NCBI RefSeq assembly: GCF_040718835.1
Contig: NZ_JBFEFG010000240.1
Location: forward strand, 90,599-154,598
Origin: Bremerella sp. JC817
GTDB taxonomy: Bacteria > Planctomycetota > Planctomycetia > Pirellulales > Pirellulaceae
DNA: 64,000 bases
Reading direction: 5' to 3'
Below, piece by piece: positions 24,714-34,166 of the stretch (positions within the stretch are counted from its first letter, which is position 1; each line of letters opens with the position of its first letter). A program made the position numbers and the translations under genes. The notes beneath the pieces were generated by a model. The model did not search any database. It saw only the letters and a program-made list of their open reading frames with translations, and had not been told where the DNA came from.

Positions 24714-25949
24714 TTACTTGATCAGGCGTGCCTGGCAAAGGTGCAGCACGTCGCCCCAATCTTCACCATCTGCCGCATCGACGATGATCTTCATTCGGCG
24801 AACGCCTGAGATATTCAATGCAATGTCTTCCGGCTGAGTGTCGCCGGAGAATTCTTTCTCGAACAAAATCTTCTGGTCGCCCACGATCTGCAGCTTGGCC
24901 GTGCACGAACCGAGGCTGGCCGGGTCGATCCCGACTCGCATCTGAAGCTGGCGGAACCCGGTTGGCAGGTCGTACAGCAGTTCCGAAGTCGCGTGGACGG
25001 CCATGCCGCGGGAATAAGCGACCGGCTCGCCATCCTCTTCCAGCGTCAACGTCGTGCCGCGGAACGAGGTGTTCATCTTCGGAGCATATACCATCGCGAA
25101 GTCATCGATCGCGATGCCTGACTGCAGAACCGAAGTCCACGTGACGCGGGCCGGCTTCATTTCGTCAAGGAATTGAATGTTGCCAGCAGCAAAGTCTAGC
25201 TTGGTAATCTGGTCGAAGGCGACCGGGATTTCGGTTCCGGTCAGCGTGGTGACCTGGGTATGACCGTTGTTGAGCTGGACCGAACGGGCCAACAGCTTCG
25301 AGCGATCGTTCAGTTCGACCAGGCAAAGTGGCGATGGAAACGTCCGTGCCCCACGCTGATAGAACAGCAGGCCGTACAGCTTCGACAAATCGACCGTTGT
25401 GGTCAGGTCGTCGAGTTGGATCTTCACTCCTTTGGAAGAGACGCCGTGGATGACCACTTCCTGAATGGTGAGGTCCCCTTCGCGTATCAGCACGATTGCG
25501 TCGGCTCCGGTGTACTCGCTGACGATCTCGTACCACCGCTGCTTGAAAGGGTCGTCGTCCGCCAGGCTGGCATCGGCTTCGGGGTGCAGAAAGCGGATGC
25601 CTTTCATGGCACTCTTGCCGAGTGAGATCTTATTGCCGCCGGGCGATTTGAGATCGGCCGTGCGAGAAGAAATGTTCAGGTTCGCAATCAGAAGCTGCGA
25701 GCCATCCGCCAGCGAAACATCGAAGACAGGTGGCGCCTGCGGCTCGAACGGCGCCGGTGAAGTGGGCACCACATTGATGATGTCTTTGGTTGAAAGCGTG
25801 CTGGAAGTTCCATCGGCCAAGCCCAACGAAATGGAATCGGCCGTCATCTGAACCAGGTTGCCTTCAGTTTTGGATCCATCCAATTGCTGCACCTCGACCG
25901 CAGGTGGTGCGGCGAGGAGCGAGAGCATGATCAAGCAAAACGTCTTCAT
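24714..25949 (-). CDS. Secreted NPCBM-domain protein
   Basis: The 411-residue protein starts with a short signal peptide (MKTFCLIMLSLLAAPPAV). Its N-terminal two-thirds is beta-rich and unrecognised (for example DGSQLLIANLNISSRTADL). The C-terminus from about residue 265 matches the NPCBM domain: GMAVHATSELLYDLP, LQMRVGIDPASLGSC and RRMKIIVDAADGEDWGDVLHL. NPCBM domains bind carbohydrate or stabilise glycoside hydrolases, so a cell-surface binding role is likely. No catalytic domain is present. It lies in the MoxR/HtrA operon, 35 nt after the previous gene. Confidence 0.85.
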   Translation of the reverse strand: MKTFCLIMLSLLAAPPAVEVQQLDGSKTEGNLVQMTADSISLGLADGTSSTLSTKDIINVVPTSPAPFEPQAPPVFDVSLADGSQLLIANLNISSRTADLKSPGGNKISLGKSAMKGIRFLHPEADASLADDDPFKQRWYEIVSEYTGADAIVLIREGDLTIQEVVIHGVSSKGVKIQLDDLTTTVDLSKLYGLLFYQRGARTFPSPLCLVELNDRSKLLARSVQLNNGHTQVTTLTGTEIPVAFDQITKLDFAAGNIQFLDEMKPARVTWTSVLQSGIAIDDFAMVYAPKMNTSFRGTTLTLEEDGEPVAYSRGMAVHATSELLYDLPTGFRQLQMRVGIDPASLGSCTAKLQIVGDQKILFEKEFSGDTQPEDIALNISGVRRMKIIVDAADGEDWGDVLHLCQARLIK

Positions 25950-25984
25950 GAAGCTTTGGGGTGCGAGGCGTCGGTGGTGGGAAC

Positions 25985-27046
25985 TTAGTTATTGCCGGAC
26001 GAAGGTTCCCGTGCGATTTTGCGGAAGTACTCTTCAATCGCGCGGCGATAATGCGAGGGGTATTCGTTCGAGATTTGCTGCAAAGCTTCCTGGCGTTCCT
26101 TCGGTGGAAGGTCGCCCCACTCGCCTTTGTTCTTCATCTCTTTTTCGTCGATTTCGCCAGGACCGCTTTCGGTGCCAGGGCGACTATCTTGCATCGGTTG
26201 CGAGCCTTGCCCACCCCCTTGCGATTGCTGTTGTTGCTGCTGCTGTTGACGCTGCTTTTCCAGATCTTCGATCATCTTGTCGAGCTTGGCGACCACGTCT
26301 TCTTCAGTCTGGCGAACCTTCTTGCCGGCACGACCGAGATCTAAGCGGCGTTCGATGTCTCGCATCAGGCGAGCCACTTCGTCCAGCGAATCGGTTTCGA
26401 GCGGTTCGATATCCTTCAGCATCATCTGCGACAAGGCGAGGTAGCGAGCTGGCAAACCTTCCGAACGAGCCAGAAGCTGCTGCAGCGTAGCGACGCATTC
26501 GTCTTTCTGAAGCAAGTAGTGCTGACAAGCAGCCTCGAAGAACAGCAAGGCAGCCGGGTCGACGACCTGGTCTGGCGTTGGTTCGTCGAGCTCGGTGAGG
26601 GCTTCATCGTAGAAGCCTTTTTCCGCCAGCCATTTGCCGTAAACGAACTTGGCATGATGCACCAGAAACGCTGGCGGCCACGCATCGGGCTTGGCAGGAT
26701 CGAGTTCGATCGGGCCTTGATAAATGCCGGTGTCCTGAAACGCTTGAAGTTGCTGCCAGATATCGACGGACGTGATTTCCAGCGATTGATCGAGCAGTTG
26801 TCGCAGGTCGAGCGTGGTGTCGCCATCTTCGGCCCACAGGCTCAACAGGCGATCCTTGGTTTCATTCGGAGCATGCGTGGTTTGGGACCACGCGGTGAGT
26901 TCTTCGGACAACTGTTGGCGGGAAGGAGGCGTCCAGCGATTGGATACCGACAGACCCGATTCAGCGTGTACCAGACACGCAGAGCTGAGCAGTCCGGCAA
27001 GAGCCGCGAAACCGGTCAGGCTGCTGGCAATTCGGCGAAAACTCAT
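25985..27046 (-). CDS. Secreted TPR-like protein with Gln-rich region
   Basis: The 353-residue protein has a signal peptide (cleavage near CLVHAES). A helical region from about residues 100 to 215 looks like TPR-type repeats (AKFVYGKWLAEKGFYDEAL, LFFEAACQHYLLQKDECVATL). A helical segment with a Gln run follows (about 240-270, encoded by CAG/CAA repeats), then a conserved tail PPKERQEALQQISNEYPSHY...EEYFRKI. The start overlaps the previous gene by 4 nt (ATGA). I do not recognise the family; it is probably a subunit of the vWA/MoxR-linked envelope complex. Confidence 0.8.
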   Translation of the reverse strand: MSFRRIASSLTGFAALAGLLSSACLVHAESGLSVSNRWTPPSRQQLSEELTAWSQTTHAPNETKDRLLSLWAEDGDTTLDLRQLLDQSLEITSVDIWQQLQAFQDTGIYQGPIELDPAKPDAWPPAFLVHHAKFVYGKWLAEKGFYDEALTELDEPTPDQVVDPAALLFFEAACQHYLLQKDECVATLQQLLARSEGLPARYLALSQMMLKDIEPLETDSLDEVARLMRDIERRLDLGRAGKKVRQTEEDVVAKLDKMIEDLEKQRQQQQQQQQSQGGGQGSQPMQDSRPGTESGPGEIDEKEMKNKGEWGDLPPKERQEALQQISNEYPSHYRRAIEEYFRKIAREPSSGNN

Positions 27047-29034
27047 TGGTTCTTCCCCTGAACGTTGTCCCGAGTGATGTCGTAAATCCGGCTTTGACGT
27101 TCGGCCAAATCCCGTAACAGGTTTTTCAGATCTTCGCTGGTGGCTTGACCGACTTCGTCGTCGGCGTTGTCCAGCATCTGAGCGTATCGATTGGTTCGTT
27201 GGTTGACGCGAACTTGCATCGACTTGATCAACCGCAGTTCAGCGATCTGGTCGACCAGTGGTTCTTCACCTTGTTGTTGTTGCTGCTGTTGTTGCTGTTG
27301 CTGCTGCTGACGACGTTCTTCCTGTTCCTGCTGGGCTTGCTTTAGCGCTTCCAGCAGTTCTTCCAGGCCCGCCACAATGTCTTCTTCGATGGTGATGGTC
27401 AGGCTGTCGAGCTTGGACTGGCCCAGGCGATTGGCGACTTCCTGCATGTCTTCCCGCACCATCTGCAGGGACTCAGGGAAGGCGATCGACGAGCCTTCTT
27501 CTTTGAGCAGTTCGAGGCATTTGTCGGCTTCGACCATGATTTGCTTTTCAGCGAAGCTCAGTTTGCCGGCTTCCGCGTCTTCGGCCGAGCCACGCTGGTC
27601 GAGCGGGATCTGCGAGAGGCGTTCGGTGTCGTCGTTCACGCGAAGCTGCATTTCGAGCATCTTGGTGAAACGGACTTCGAGGCGAGCAAGCACGCGTTCG
27701 ATTTCTTCTTCACGAAGCTGACGCAAGATTTCTTCCAGCTCGGCGATGGCCTGGGCGAGTTCGTCGCGGGCCGCTTGCTGTTCCTGGACGGCACCTTCTT
27801 TGTCCGCTTCGTCAAGCTTCTTTTGAGCCTGTTCCATGCGGCGCTGGGCTTCTTCGATACGTTTACGTGGCGAGAACTCTTCCTGCTGCTGTTGCTGCTG
27901 GCCTTGTTCGCCCTGCTCGCCTTGTTCTCCGGGTTGGCCTTGCTGGCCCTGTTGTCCTTGCTGTTGGCTTTGTTGCCCTGGTTGGCCAGGCTTACTTTCC
28001 TGGCTTTCCCCTTCTTGGGACTCGCCTTCTTTCGATTCGCCAGATTCGCTCGGTTCGCCCATCTCGCCGGGCTTCGATTCCGACTCGCCAGACTTCGACT
28101 CTTTGTCCGAGGGGGCACCCTCTTTCATGTCACCTTCCGGCTTGTCTGACTCACCTTCGGATGGCTCGCCTGATTGGTTTTCACCAGACTTTTCTTCCCC
28201 TGGTTTGTTTTCGCCTTCGCCTGACTTGCCTTCGGCGTTCTCCCCTGACTTCTCGCCAGATGGTTTGCCTTCTTGGCCTTCCTCGCCAGGCTTCCCTTCG
28301 GTCGATTCCCCTTCTTCGCCCGATTTTGATTCGCCTTCGTTCTCTTCGCCTGGCTTCATCTCACCTTCGGACGAATCGCCTTGATCTCCGTTTTGGGAAT
28401 CGCCAGACTCGCCGTTCTCGCCTTGAGGACGGTCGCTGGGGCGACCTCCTTCTTCTTGTTCGGCGATCATATCAGAGAGCGACTTGGCGTCGTCGGCCAG
28501 ACGGGCTTGTTCGTCACTGAGCGGTTTGGGAGAGCTTCCCCCTTCGGTGCGACCTTGGATACTGCGTTGGCGATTGAGCAGTTTCTGAGCTGACTTGATG
28601 TAGCTCTTGATGCGCGCTTCTTCATCTTTCAGCTGTTCGTCGCGGTTTTCGCTCTGCAATAGCTTCAAGAGAGAACGGAGATCGTTCTCGATCAATGTCT
28701 GCTGATCGCTGGCTCGCTTGAGCTGACCGCCGCTAAGGGAATCGGTGGTCTCTTGCATCCGCGATTGGACACGCAGGTTACGGCTGTTGCGGACCGCTTC
28801 GCGCAGCAGATTGGAACGCTGAGGATTGTTGGCCTCGTCGATATCAGCCATTTTGAGCATCAGCTTTTCGAGCTCGTCGAAATTCGTGCTCAGTTGCCGT
28901 TGGCGATCAGACAGGCCATCTTTTGTGGCGACTTCCTGGGCAAGCAGAAACGAAGGGCCCAGGACGATGCAAGTCAGGAGAATCAGCCCTCGCAGTCCAA
29001 ACCGCGCACCAGTTTTCGCAGGACATTCAGGCAT
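27043..29034 (-). CDS. Secreted coiled-coil protein with Glu/Gly/Ser/Lys-rich low-complexity core
   Basis: The 663-residue protein has a signal peptide ([17 protein letters not shown]). Helical coiled-coil regions at about 35-190 and 390-560 flank a disordered core at about 195-385, rich in Gly, Glu, Ser, Lys and Gln with degenerate GE-type repeats. A Gln run of about 13 residues lies near 585-597, followed by another helical part ending in [11 protein letters not shown]. No enzyme motif is seen. It resembles long extracytoplasmic coiled-coil proteins that accompany DUF4175-like membrane proteins. It may be a flexible spacer in the cell envelope. Confidence 0.85.
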   Translation of the reverse strand: MPECPAKTGARFGLRGLILLTCIVLGPSFLLAQEVATKDGLSDRQRQLSTNFDELEKLMLKMADIDEANNPQRSNLLREAVRNSRNLRVQSRMQETTDSLSGGQLKRASDQQTLIENDLRSLLKLLQSENRDEQLKDEEARIKSYIKSAQKLLNRQRSIQGRTEGGSSPKPLSDEQARLADDAKSLSDMIAEQEEGGRPSDRPQGENGESGDSQNGDQGDSSEGEMKPGEENEGESKSGEEGESTEGKPGEEGQEGKPSGEKSGENAEGKSGEGENKPGEEKSGENQSGEPSEGESDKPEGDMKEGAPSDKESKSGESESKPGEMGEPSESGESKEGESQEGESQESKPGQPGQQSQQQGQQGQQGQPGEQGEQGEQGQQQQQQEEFSPRKRIEEAQRRMEQAQKKLDEADKEGAVQEQQAARDELAQAIAELEEILRQLREEEIERVLARLEVRFTKMLEMQLRVNDDTERLSQIPLDQRGSAEDAEAGKLSFAEKQIMVEADKCLELLKEEGSSIAFPESLQMVREDMQEVANRLGQSKLDSLTITIEEDIVAGLEELLEALKQAQQEQEERRQQQQQQQQQQQQQGEEPLVDQIAELRLIKSMQVRVNQRTNRYAQMLDNADDEVGQATSEDLKNLLRDLAERQSRIYDITRDNVQGKNQ
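27271..27309 (-). repeat. CAG/CAA repeat encoding a poly-Gln tract
   Basis: A run of CAG and CAA codons on the minus strand encodes about 13 consecutive Gln near the C-terminus of the coiled-coil protein. It could vary in length by slippage. Confidence 0.85.
27890..28470 (-). repeat. Degenerate Gly/Glu/Ser/Lys/Gln coding repeats
   Basis: Short degenerate units (KPGEE, SGEN, EGES, GQQ types) encode the disordered core of the coiled-coil protein over about 190 residues. Unit length is irregular and codons are varied, so this is low-complexity coding sequence and not a CRISPR or exact tandem repeat. Confidence 0.75.
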
Positions 29035-29091
29035 TAGGTTCTCCCTACTCTCTCAGAAAAGGGGATGGCCATTATTTGGCCACCGGTTCTT

Positions 29092-31419
29092 TTACTTTAA
29101 CAGATCCAGGATCTGCTTCTTCCGCAAATCTTCCGTTTCTTCGCGAAGTTCGGTCTGAGCGTCGATCAGCTGACGCATCTTTTCCATAAGTTCGTTGAAG
29201 TTCTCCAAATCGAACATCTTCTCTAGGATACGTTCCATTTCGAGAATGATTGCGTCGGTCTGCTGTATGGCAACCTCTACAACCGGCAGAAACGGCTCAG
29301 GCTGGTCGTACAGTGCCTCCAATTCTTGCGTCGTGCTTTGTAATTGAGCATGCATCGGATCGGACAGCTTTTGGATCGGCTCGATAATCATTTTCTCGAG
29401 TCGTTCCTTGCGAGCGGTCGTATCCATCCGATTAGACGTCAATTCGACCCGGATTTCTTCGAAACCTACCCGAATACCTACAAGTTCTCCATCGGCTTTC
29501 TTACTCGCCTGCTGGGCTCGTTGGATCCGCAAACGTTGCAGATCGAGTGCCTTTCGGAACAATTCTTGTGGATCGGTTGGCGTTTCTCCCTCTCGCGGGG
29601 TAGTTTCCGCGGCGGCGAACTTCTCGGCTCCCTGGGCGAAACGCTTGGCGTCGATCTGAATTCGGGCGTATTCCTCGCGAAGGCGGATCGTTTCTTCCCG
29701 GATCTGCTCAAAGCGGCGACGCAGGTCGAGCTCGCGTCCTTCCAGCAGTGATAGCAGCTTGTCCGGGGTAACCACATCGAGTTGCAGTCGGTCAGCCGTG
29801 CCGATGTTTCCTTCGCCGTCCAGGTCACACTTGTCCTGGGCGAACAACGAAATCGTAACCTTGTCGTCCGGTTCGACCCGCAAAATGCCATCGGGCGTCT
29901 GCTGATCTTTCAAGTCGATCAGGGTCGAGAACAGCCCGTCGATATCGGTGGTAACCGGGATTTCCATCTTCGCGCCACCAACGACCTGAACTTCGATCCA
30001 AGAGCGAGCCACGCCGAAGTCGTCTTGAATGCGACCTTCCAGCCGGATCTGGGCATCTTTGGTGATGGCCGAACCAATGCCGACCGGACGCATCTCGACC
30101 GCCGGTGGCGAGTCAGGCACAGCCGTAATCTTTAAACGGTATGGAATCTCGTTCGAGACGCCGTCGATGTCGGTGAGCGAGACCTCCAGCGGAAGATCGC
30201 GTGACAAGCTGGCGAACGTTTCCTGGATTTCGGTGATCGGCGTATCGAAGGTCAGCTCTTTGGTTTCCTTCGTTCCCAGGTCAAACAGCGTGGCCGAGAC
30301 AATTGGCTTGCTGGAAACCATCGACAAGGTGACCTGCGAGCCAACGGGAAGCTGCGTCGCCCCAGAGACCGCTTCCTTACGTGGAAGCAATTCGGTGTAT
30401 CCCGGCAGGACGGCGTCGACTTCGCTGCGAGTGATGAACGGTCGATCGACCACTTCAATGCGATAGTCCGACAACTTGTGGTCGTAGCCAATCACATCGA
30501 AGCCGAGTGACGTGGTCATGCTGATCAGCGGCTTACGGTCGTAAACGAACGAGACCTTGCCATCGTCGTCGGCATTGCCCATTCGCTGCATCCGGACCGA
30601 GTCCGACACGCCATCGCCGGTGCGATAGACGAGCGAGCAGTAACGAGGCGTGTACGGGGCGTTCGCATCGGCGGCAACCAACAGTCGCACCGAACTGCCA
30701 CGGGCAATTTTCACGACCCCATCGGTGAACGGCAGCACGACCGTGGTCGAACCTTCTTCGTCCCCGGCGTCGCTCCGCTGAAGGACTTCGACCCCCACCA
30801 CTTCGATTCGGGCCAAACGTGGCCAGGTCGTATCGCTGAGCATCACCAGGCGGCTCATCCAGGTTTGGAACGCTGGCAGAGCGACCAGGGCGAACAAGCC
30901 AATGCTGAGCAACGCCCCCACCGCCAACGAGCCTTTACGCCAGAGCGGGGTTGGATCGAACAACTCGGTGACGTTCGCTTCCGGCAACGTGGCCAACGCA
31001 TCGCGACGTGTCTGGGCGAGCATCTCTTGCTCGTAGGCATCCATCTCGGAAGTCGATTCCGCGGCTTCGACCGTCGTCAGCAGGCTTTCGCCAAACTGCG
31101 GATAACGGCGTTCGATCAGCAGGGCCATGCTTCGATTGGGAAGCTTCACCCAGACGCGGCGGAGGATCAACTGAAACAGCAGCCAGGCCGAGCCGAGGCC
31201 GGCGATCCCCAGCACAACGGTCCGTGCTTCGACCGGCATTTCGCTGGCCCCGAAGGTGACCGGCAAATAGTCGAGAGCCAGTCCAACCCAGAAGACGATC
31301 CCCAACCAAATCAGAATGGTGGCGATTCCTTCCAAGATCACGTAGCGGCGAATGCCACTGCGGAGCTTGTCGAGAAGCTGCAGGATCGAATCAGGAATGG
31401 GGTCACGAGAAGTGCTCAT
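29092..31419 (-). CDS. DUF4175-like large membrane protein of the vWA operon
   Basis: The 775-residue protein has three N-terminal membrane segments (ILEGIATILIWLGIVFWVGL, VVLGIAGLGSAWLLFQLIL, SLAVGALLSIGLFALVAL). A large beta-rich extracytoplasmic part (about 190-520) and a C-terminal coiled coil (about 535-775) follow. The layout resembles DUF4175-type proteins in alphaproteobacteria; that match is tentative. I start at the ATG at 31419, which overlaps the previous stop as ATGA, in preference to the in-frame ATG at 31449 deeper inside the preceding gene. It probably anchors the coiled-coil protein encoded next. Confidence 0.82.
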   Translation of the reverse strand: MSTSRDPIPDSILQLLDKLRSGIRRYVILEGIATILIWLGIVFWVGLALDYLPVTFGASEMPVEARTVVLGIAGLGSAWLLFQLILRRVWVKLPNRSMALLIERRYPQFGESLLTTVEAAESTSEMDAYEQEMLAQTRRDALATLPEANVTELFDPTPLWRKGSLAVGALLSIGLFALVALPAFQTWMSRLVMLSDTTWPRLARIEVVGVEVLQRSDAGDEEGSTTVVLPFTDGVVKIARGSSVRLLVAADANAPYTPRYCSLVYRTGDGVSDSVRMQRMGNADDDGKVSFVYDRKPLISMTTSLGFDVIGYDHKLSDYRIEVVDRPFITRSEVDAVLPGYTELLPRKEAVSGATQLPVGSQVTLSMVSSKPIVSATLFDLGTKETKELTFDTPITEIQETFASLSRDLPLEVSLTDIDGVSNEIPYRLKITAVPDSPPAVEMRPVGIGSAITKDAQIRLEGRIQDDFGVARSWIEVQVVGGAKMEIPVTTDIDGLFSTLIDLKDQQTPDGILRVEPDDKVTISLFAQDKCDLDGEGNIGTADRLQLDVVTPDKLLSLLEGRELDLRRRFEQIREETIRLREEYARIQIDAKRFAQGAEKFAAAETTPREGETPTDPQELFRKALDLQRLRIQRAQQASKKADGELVGIRVGFEEIRVELTSNRMDTTARKERLEKMIIEPIQKLSDPMHAQLQSTTQELEALYDQPEPFLPVVEVAIQQTDAIILEMERILEKMFDLENFNELMEKMRQLIDAQTELREETEDLRKKQILDLLK

Positions 31420-34166
31420 GCCAGTTTCGCGAACCTCCGTTGAATCCATTCCACACTCAACGCCAGGACAATGAACGCCATCAGCCAGCCTCGCAGTTGA
31501 AGCTGGAAAGTTCGGTCGGTCAGGTCAGGGAGAGCCGTAAACATATCTCGTGGTGGAAGAGCCTCGGGGCCAACCAGGGCCGCCAGGTTCTCTTGTTTCA
31601 TCAGGTCATTAATGCCGACGATCGACTTGCCGCCTGTTTCCCCACTAAGCGCGGTCAGCACGGCATCGTCGCGGCGAGGGTTCGCGATTTCGCGATCGGG
31701 GATTCGAGCCCTAACTTCGCGAGTCAGCAGGCTATCGTCGCCACCGCCCGGCAGCATTACTTCAACGCGATATTCGCCATCTTGCAGCGGCGTAAATTGT
31801 CCGGCGTACTGACCTTCCTCGAACTCTGGAAGTTGTCGCAGCATCAACGATTCTTCAGTACCGTCTGGCTTCACCAGGCGGGCTTCCAGTTGCGGATCGG
31901 TCAGCGGGTTGTGCTGGGCATCGGTGAGGAAGGCCCGCACGTCGACTGTTTCGCCCAGCGAGACACGATCGGCGCTGACCAGCAGCAAACCACGGCTCGA
32001 GTCGCGAGCCAACCGGCCCTGCGAAGCGTAACGAATCAGCTTGGTGTAGAAGGCCTCGAAGTAGCCGACACCCATCGAGCGCAGTCGCCAGATTTCGCCA
32101 CTTCCCAGGAAGATGACGCGGCCGGCTCCGTAGAAGTGCGAAGCCATGTAAACCGGCGACTTGCCGGTCGAATCGCCGTCGATCTCGGCCCACACCGCGG
32201 CACCTGGCTTCACGCCACTGACGGTGAAGTAGCCATAGACACCGGGAAACTGTTGCCAGATCCGGGCACTTACGTCGGCGTCGGAATCGAGTCGTAGCGC
32301 TTCCGACTTCTGCCCTTCGGACGAGAGCAGAATCTTATGAGGTGTCTCGGAACCAAATCGCCCCAGACCGATTCCGGTACCGCGGCTGAAGAAGGTCACC
32401 GGGTGAAGGTCTTTCACGATGTCGATCGCGTCATTGCCGCGTTTCTGGCTCGCCCACACCGGCGTGAAGATCGGACCAGCGACCACAATCAGGCCGCCAG
32501 CCTTCTCGCCGACCCAGCGTTCCAGCAGTTGGATTTGATCGTACGAGAATTTCGACCAATCGGGATCGAACGCCACGATGCAGTCGTACTCTTCAAACAG
32601 CACGGTCGGATCGTCAGGGAACTCGAACAGCAGTTCGTCCGACTCTTGCGAGATCCCTGGTTCGCCGGTCTGCAGCAGAACATGCAGCTCGACATCTTTA
32701 TCGCGGAACAGTTGATTGCGGAGGAAGCGATATTCACGCGTTGGCCCACCGGCGACCAGCAGAACGCGGTTACGCTGCTGAACGATCTGAACCTTGACCG
32801 TCTTTTGGTTGTCGCTCGGGTCGATGTCCGATTCGGACGCGGAAACAATCCGAAGCTGATAGGCCCGGGTACCGATGTTCTCTGGCGTGATTTGGAAATC
32901 GACCGGAATCACTTCGCCATCCTCGCCGAGGCGAATTGGCTCGGAAGCCATGTCGATCGATTGTTCCTGAAATTTTCCTTCGTCGTCCATCACGCCGGAG
33001 GCAACTTGAAGCGTGACAAACTTGTTGGGCATGCCGAAGCCTTGAAGGTAGCCCCGGAGTTGGAACTGATCGCCTGGGTATGCTTTGGAAGGTGCTTCCA
33101 GGTCGACAATCCGCACGTTCTGCGGCTGCTGATCGGAACCAAGGCCGACTGTCACAATCCGGGCGCCGATCTCGCGGGCCATGCGTGCCGCTTCGATCGG
33201 CTGCGTACCTTCGTTGTTGGCACCATCCGAGACCAGCAAGATGCCGGCAAACGGACCACCACGTTCACGGTTGACCAGTTGAATGACGGCATCGCCGATA
33301 CGGGTCTCAAGGCCGGTTGGCTGCAGTGACTTGGCCCAGTCGACGCTTGCCAATTCGTCCGACTTAGTTTCGTCTTCGGTCGAGAGAATATCGGTTTGTG
33401 TGTCGGCTGGCTTCTGCGAAGACTTGCCGAACACGATCTCCCACGGACGAACCTGATCGTTTCGCAGGTCCCCTGCCCCGACCAGCACAAAGGCGGCGAG
33501 CAGGCAGATGGCACTGACGAAGTTCATGTACGCGGCGCTGGCCGAGGTCGCGAAGATGCCGGCGGCGAGCAGCGTCACCACGCCGACCGCCATCAGGCTG
33601 ATGCCGGTCCAGGTGATCCAGGTCATCTCGGACCACTGTTGTTCATACGATTCGCTTGGCTGATCGTCAGCGATATCGGCGGCCTCGCCGGTACGACCGA
33701 AGAACGCGACGTTCCGGGGTGGCGAGGAGTCGTCGAAGGTCAGCACGCTGACGTCATGATCTTTGCGAAGTTCGCTGACCAGATCACTTTGCGAAAGGAG
33801 GGCAATCGCTTTGTCGGCCCGGGAGGTCGGATCGGATCCGGTGCCAGGGGCATCGTCGGAAAGCCCCATGCTTTGACTCGTATCGACCAGCACGGCGACA
33901 CGGGAGTTCTCGCGAACTTCACGCTGCGTTTTCTTTTCGAGGTTGAAGAAGAAGAGCAGCAGTCCAAGCAGTGCGGCGGTTCGCAGGCCGAACAAAACCA
34001 GTCGGCTGAGGCCTGGCAATGCGTGCGTATCGCGACGCGACCACCACCAGACGAACACCATGATGGCGACGACAACAGCAACCAAGGCTGCCCATTGCGA
34101 CCAGTTGGGAAGTTCGGCTAGCCGGCTGAACTGATAGGCGGTTACGGTGTTGGTGGCCTGATTCAC
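31416..34166 (-). CDS. Large vWA-domain membrane protein (GATase-like C-terminal half)
   Basis: The 916-residue protein begins with two membrane segments (WAALVAVVVAIMVFVWWW and VLFGLRTAALLGLLLFFF). A vWA domain follows with the MIDAS motif DTSQSM near residue 95, interrupted by two more membrane segments (about 190-235), then ILLVSDGANN (second MIDAS part). The later part has a class I glutamine amidotransferase-like fold (RVLLVAGGPTREYRFL, GLIVVAGPI), seen in related vWA proteins and usually non-catalytic. It overlaps genes on both sides by 4 nt, so it is tightly coupled to the BatA-like gene. Confidence 0.88.
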   Translation of the reverse strand: MNQATNTVTAYQFSRLAELPNWSQWAALVAVVVAIMVFVWWWSRRDTHALPGLSRLVLFGLRTAALLGLLLFFFNLEKKTQREVRENSRVAVLVDTSQSMGLSDDAPGTGSDPTSRADKAIALLSQSDLVSELRKDHDVSVLTFDDSSPPRNVAFFGRTGEAADIADDQPSESYEQQWSEMTWITWTGISLMAVGVVTLLAAGIFATSASAAYMNFVSAICLLAAFVLVGAGDLRNDQVRPWEIVFGKSSQKPADTQTDILSTEDETKSDELASVDWAKSLQPTGLETRIGDAVIQLVNRERGGPFAGILLVSDGANNEGTQPIEAARMAREIGARIVTVGLGSDQQPQNVRIVDLEAPSKAYPGDQFQLRGYLQGFGMPNKFVTLQVASGVMDDEGKFQEQSIDMASEPIRLGEDGEVIPVDFQITPENIGTRAYQLRIVSASESDIDPSDNQKTVKVQIVQQRNRVLLVAGGPTREYRFLRNQLFRDKDVELHVLLQTGEPGISQESDELLFEFPDDPTVLFEEYDCIVAFDPDWSKFSYDQIQLLERWVGEKAGGLIVVAGPIFTPVWASQKRGNDAIDIVKDLHPVTFFSRGTGIGLGRFGSETPHKILLSSEGQKSEALRLDSDADVSARIWQQFPGVYGYFTVSGVKPGAAVWAEIDGDSTGKSPVYMASHFYGAGRVIFLGSGEIWRLRSMGVGYFEAFYTKLIRYASQGRLARDSSRGLLLVSADRVSLGETVDVRAFLTDAQHNPLTDPQLEARLVKPDGTEESLMLRQLPEFEEGQYAGQFTPLQDGEYRVEVMLPGGGDDSLLTREVRARIPDREIANPRRDDAVLTALSGETGGKSIVGINDLMKQENLAALVGPEALPPRDMFTALPDLTDRTFQLQLRGWLMAFIVLALSVEWIQRRFAKLA

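Noticed and set aside
27271..28470. Repeat-rich region that could look like a CRISPR or satellite array
   Set aside because: Repeats are irregular, in frame, and encode a low-complexity protein core; no constant repeat with unique spacers is present.
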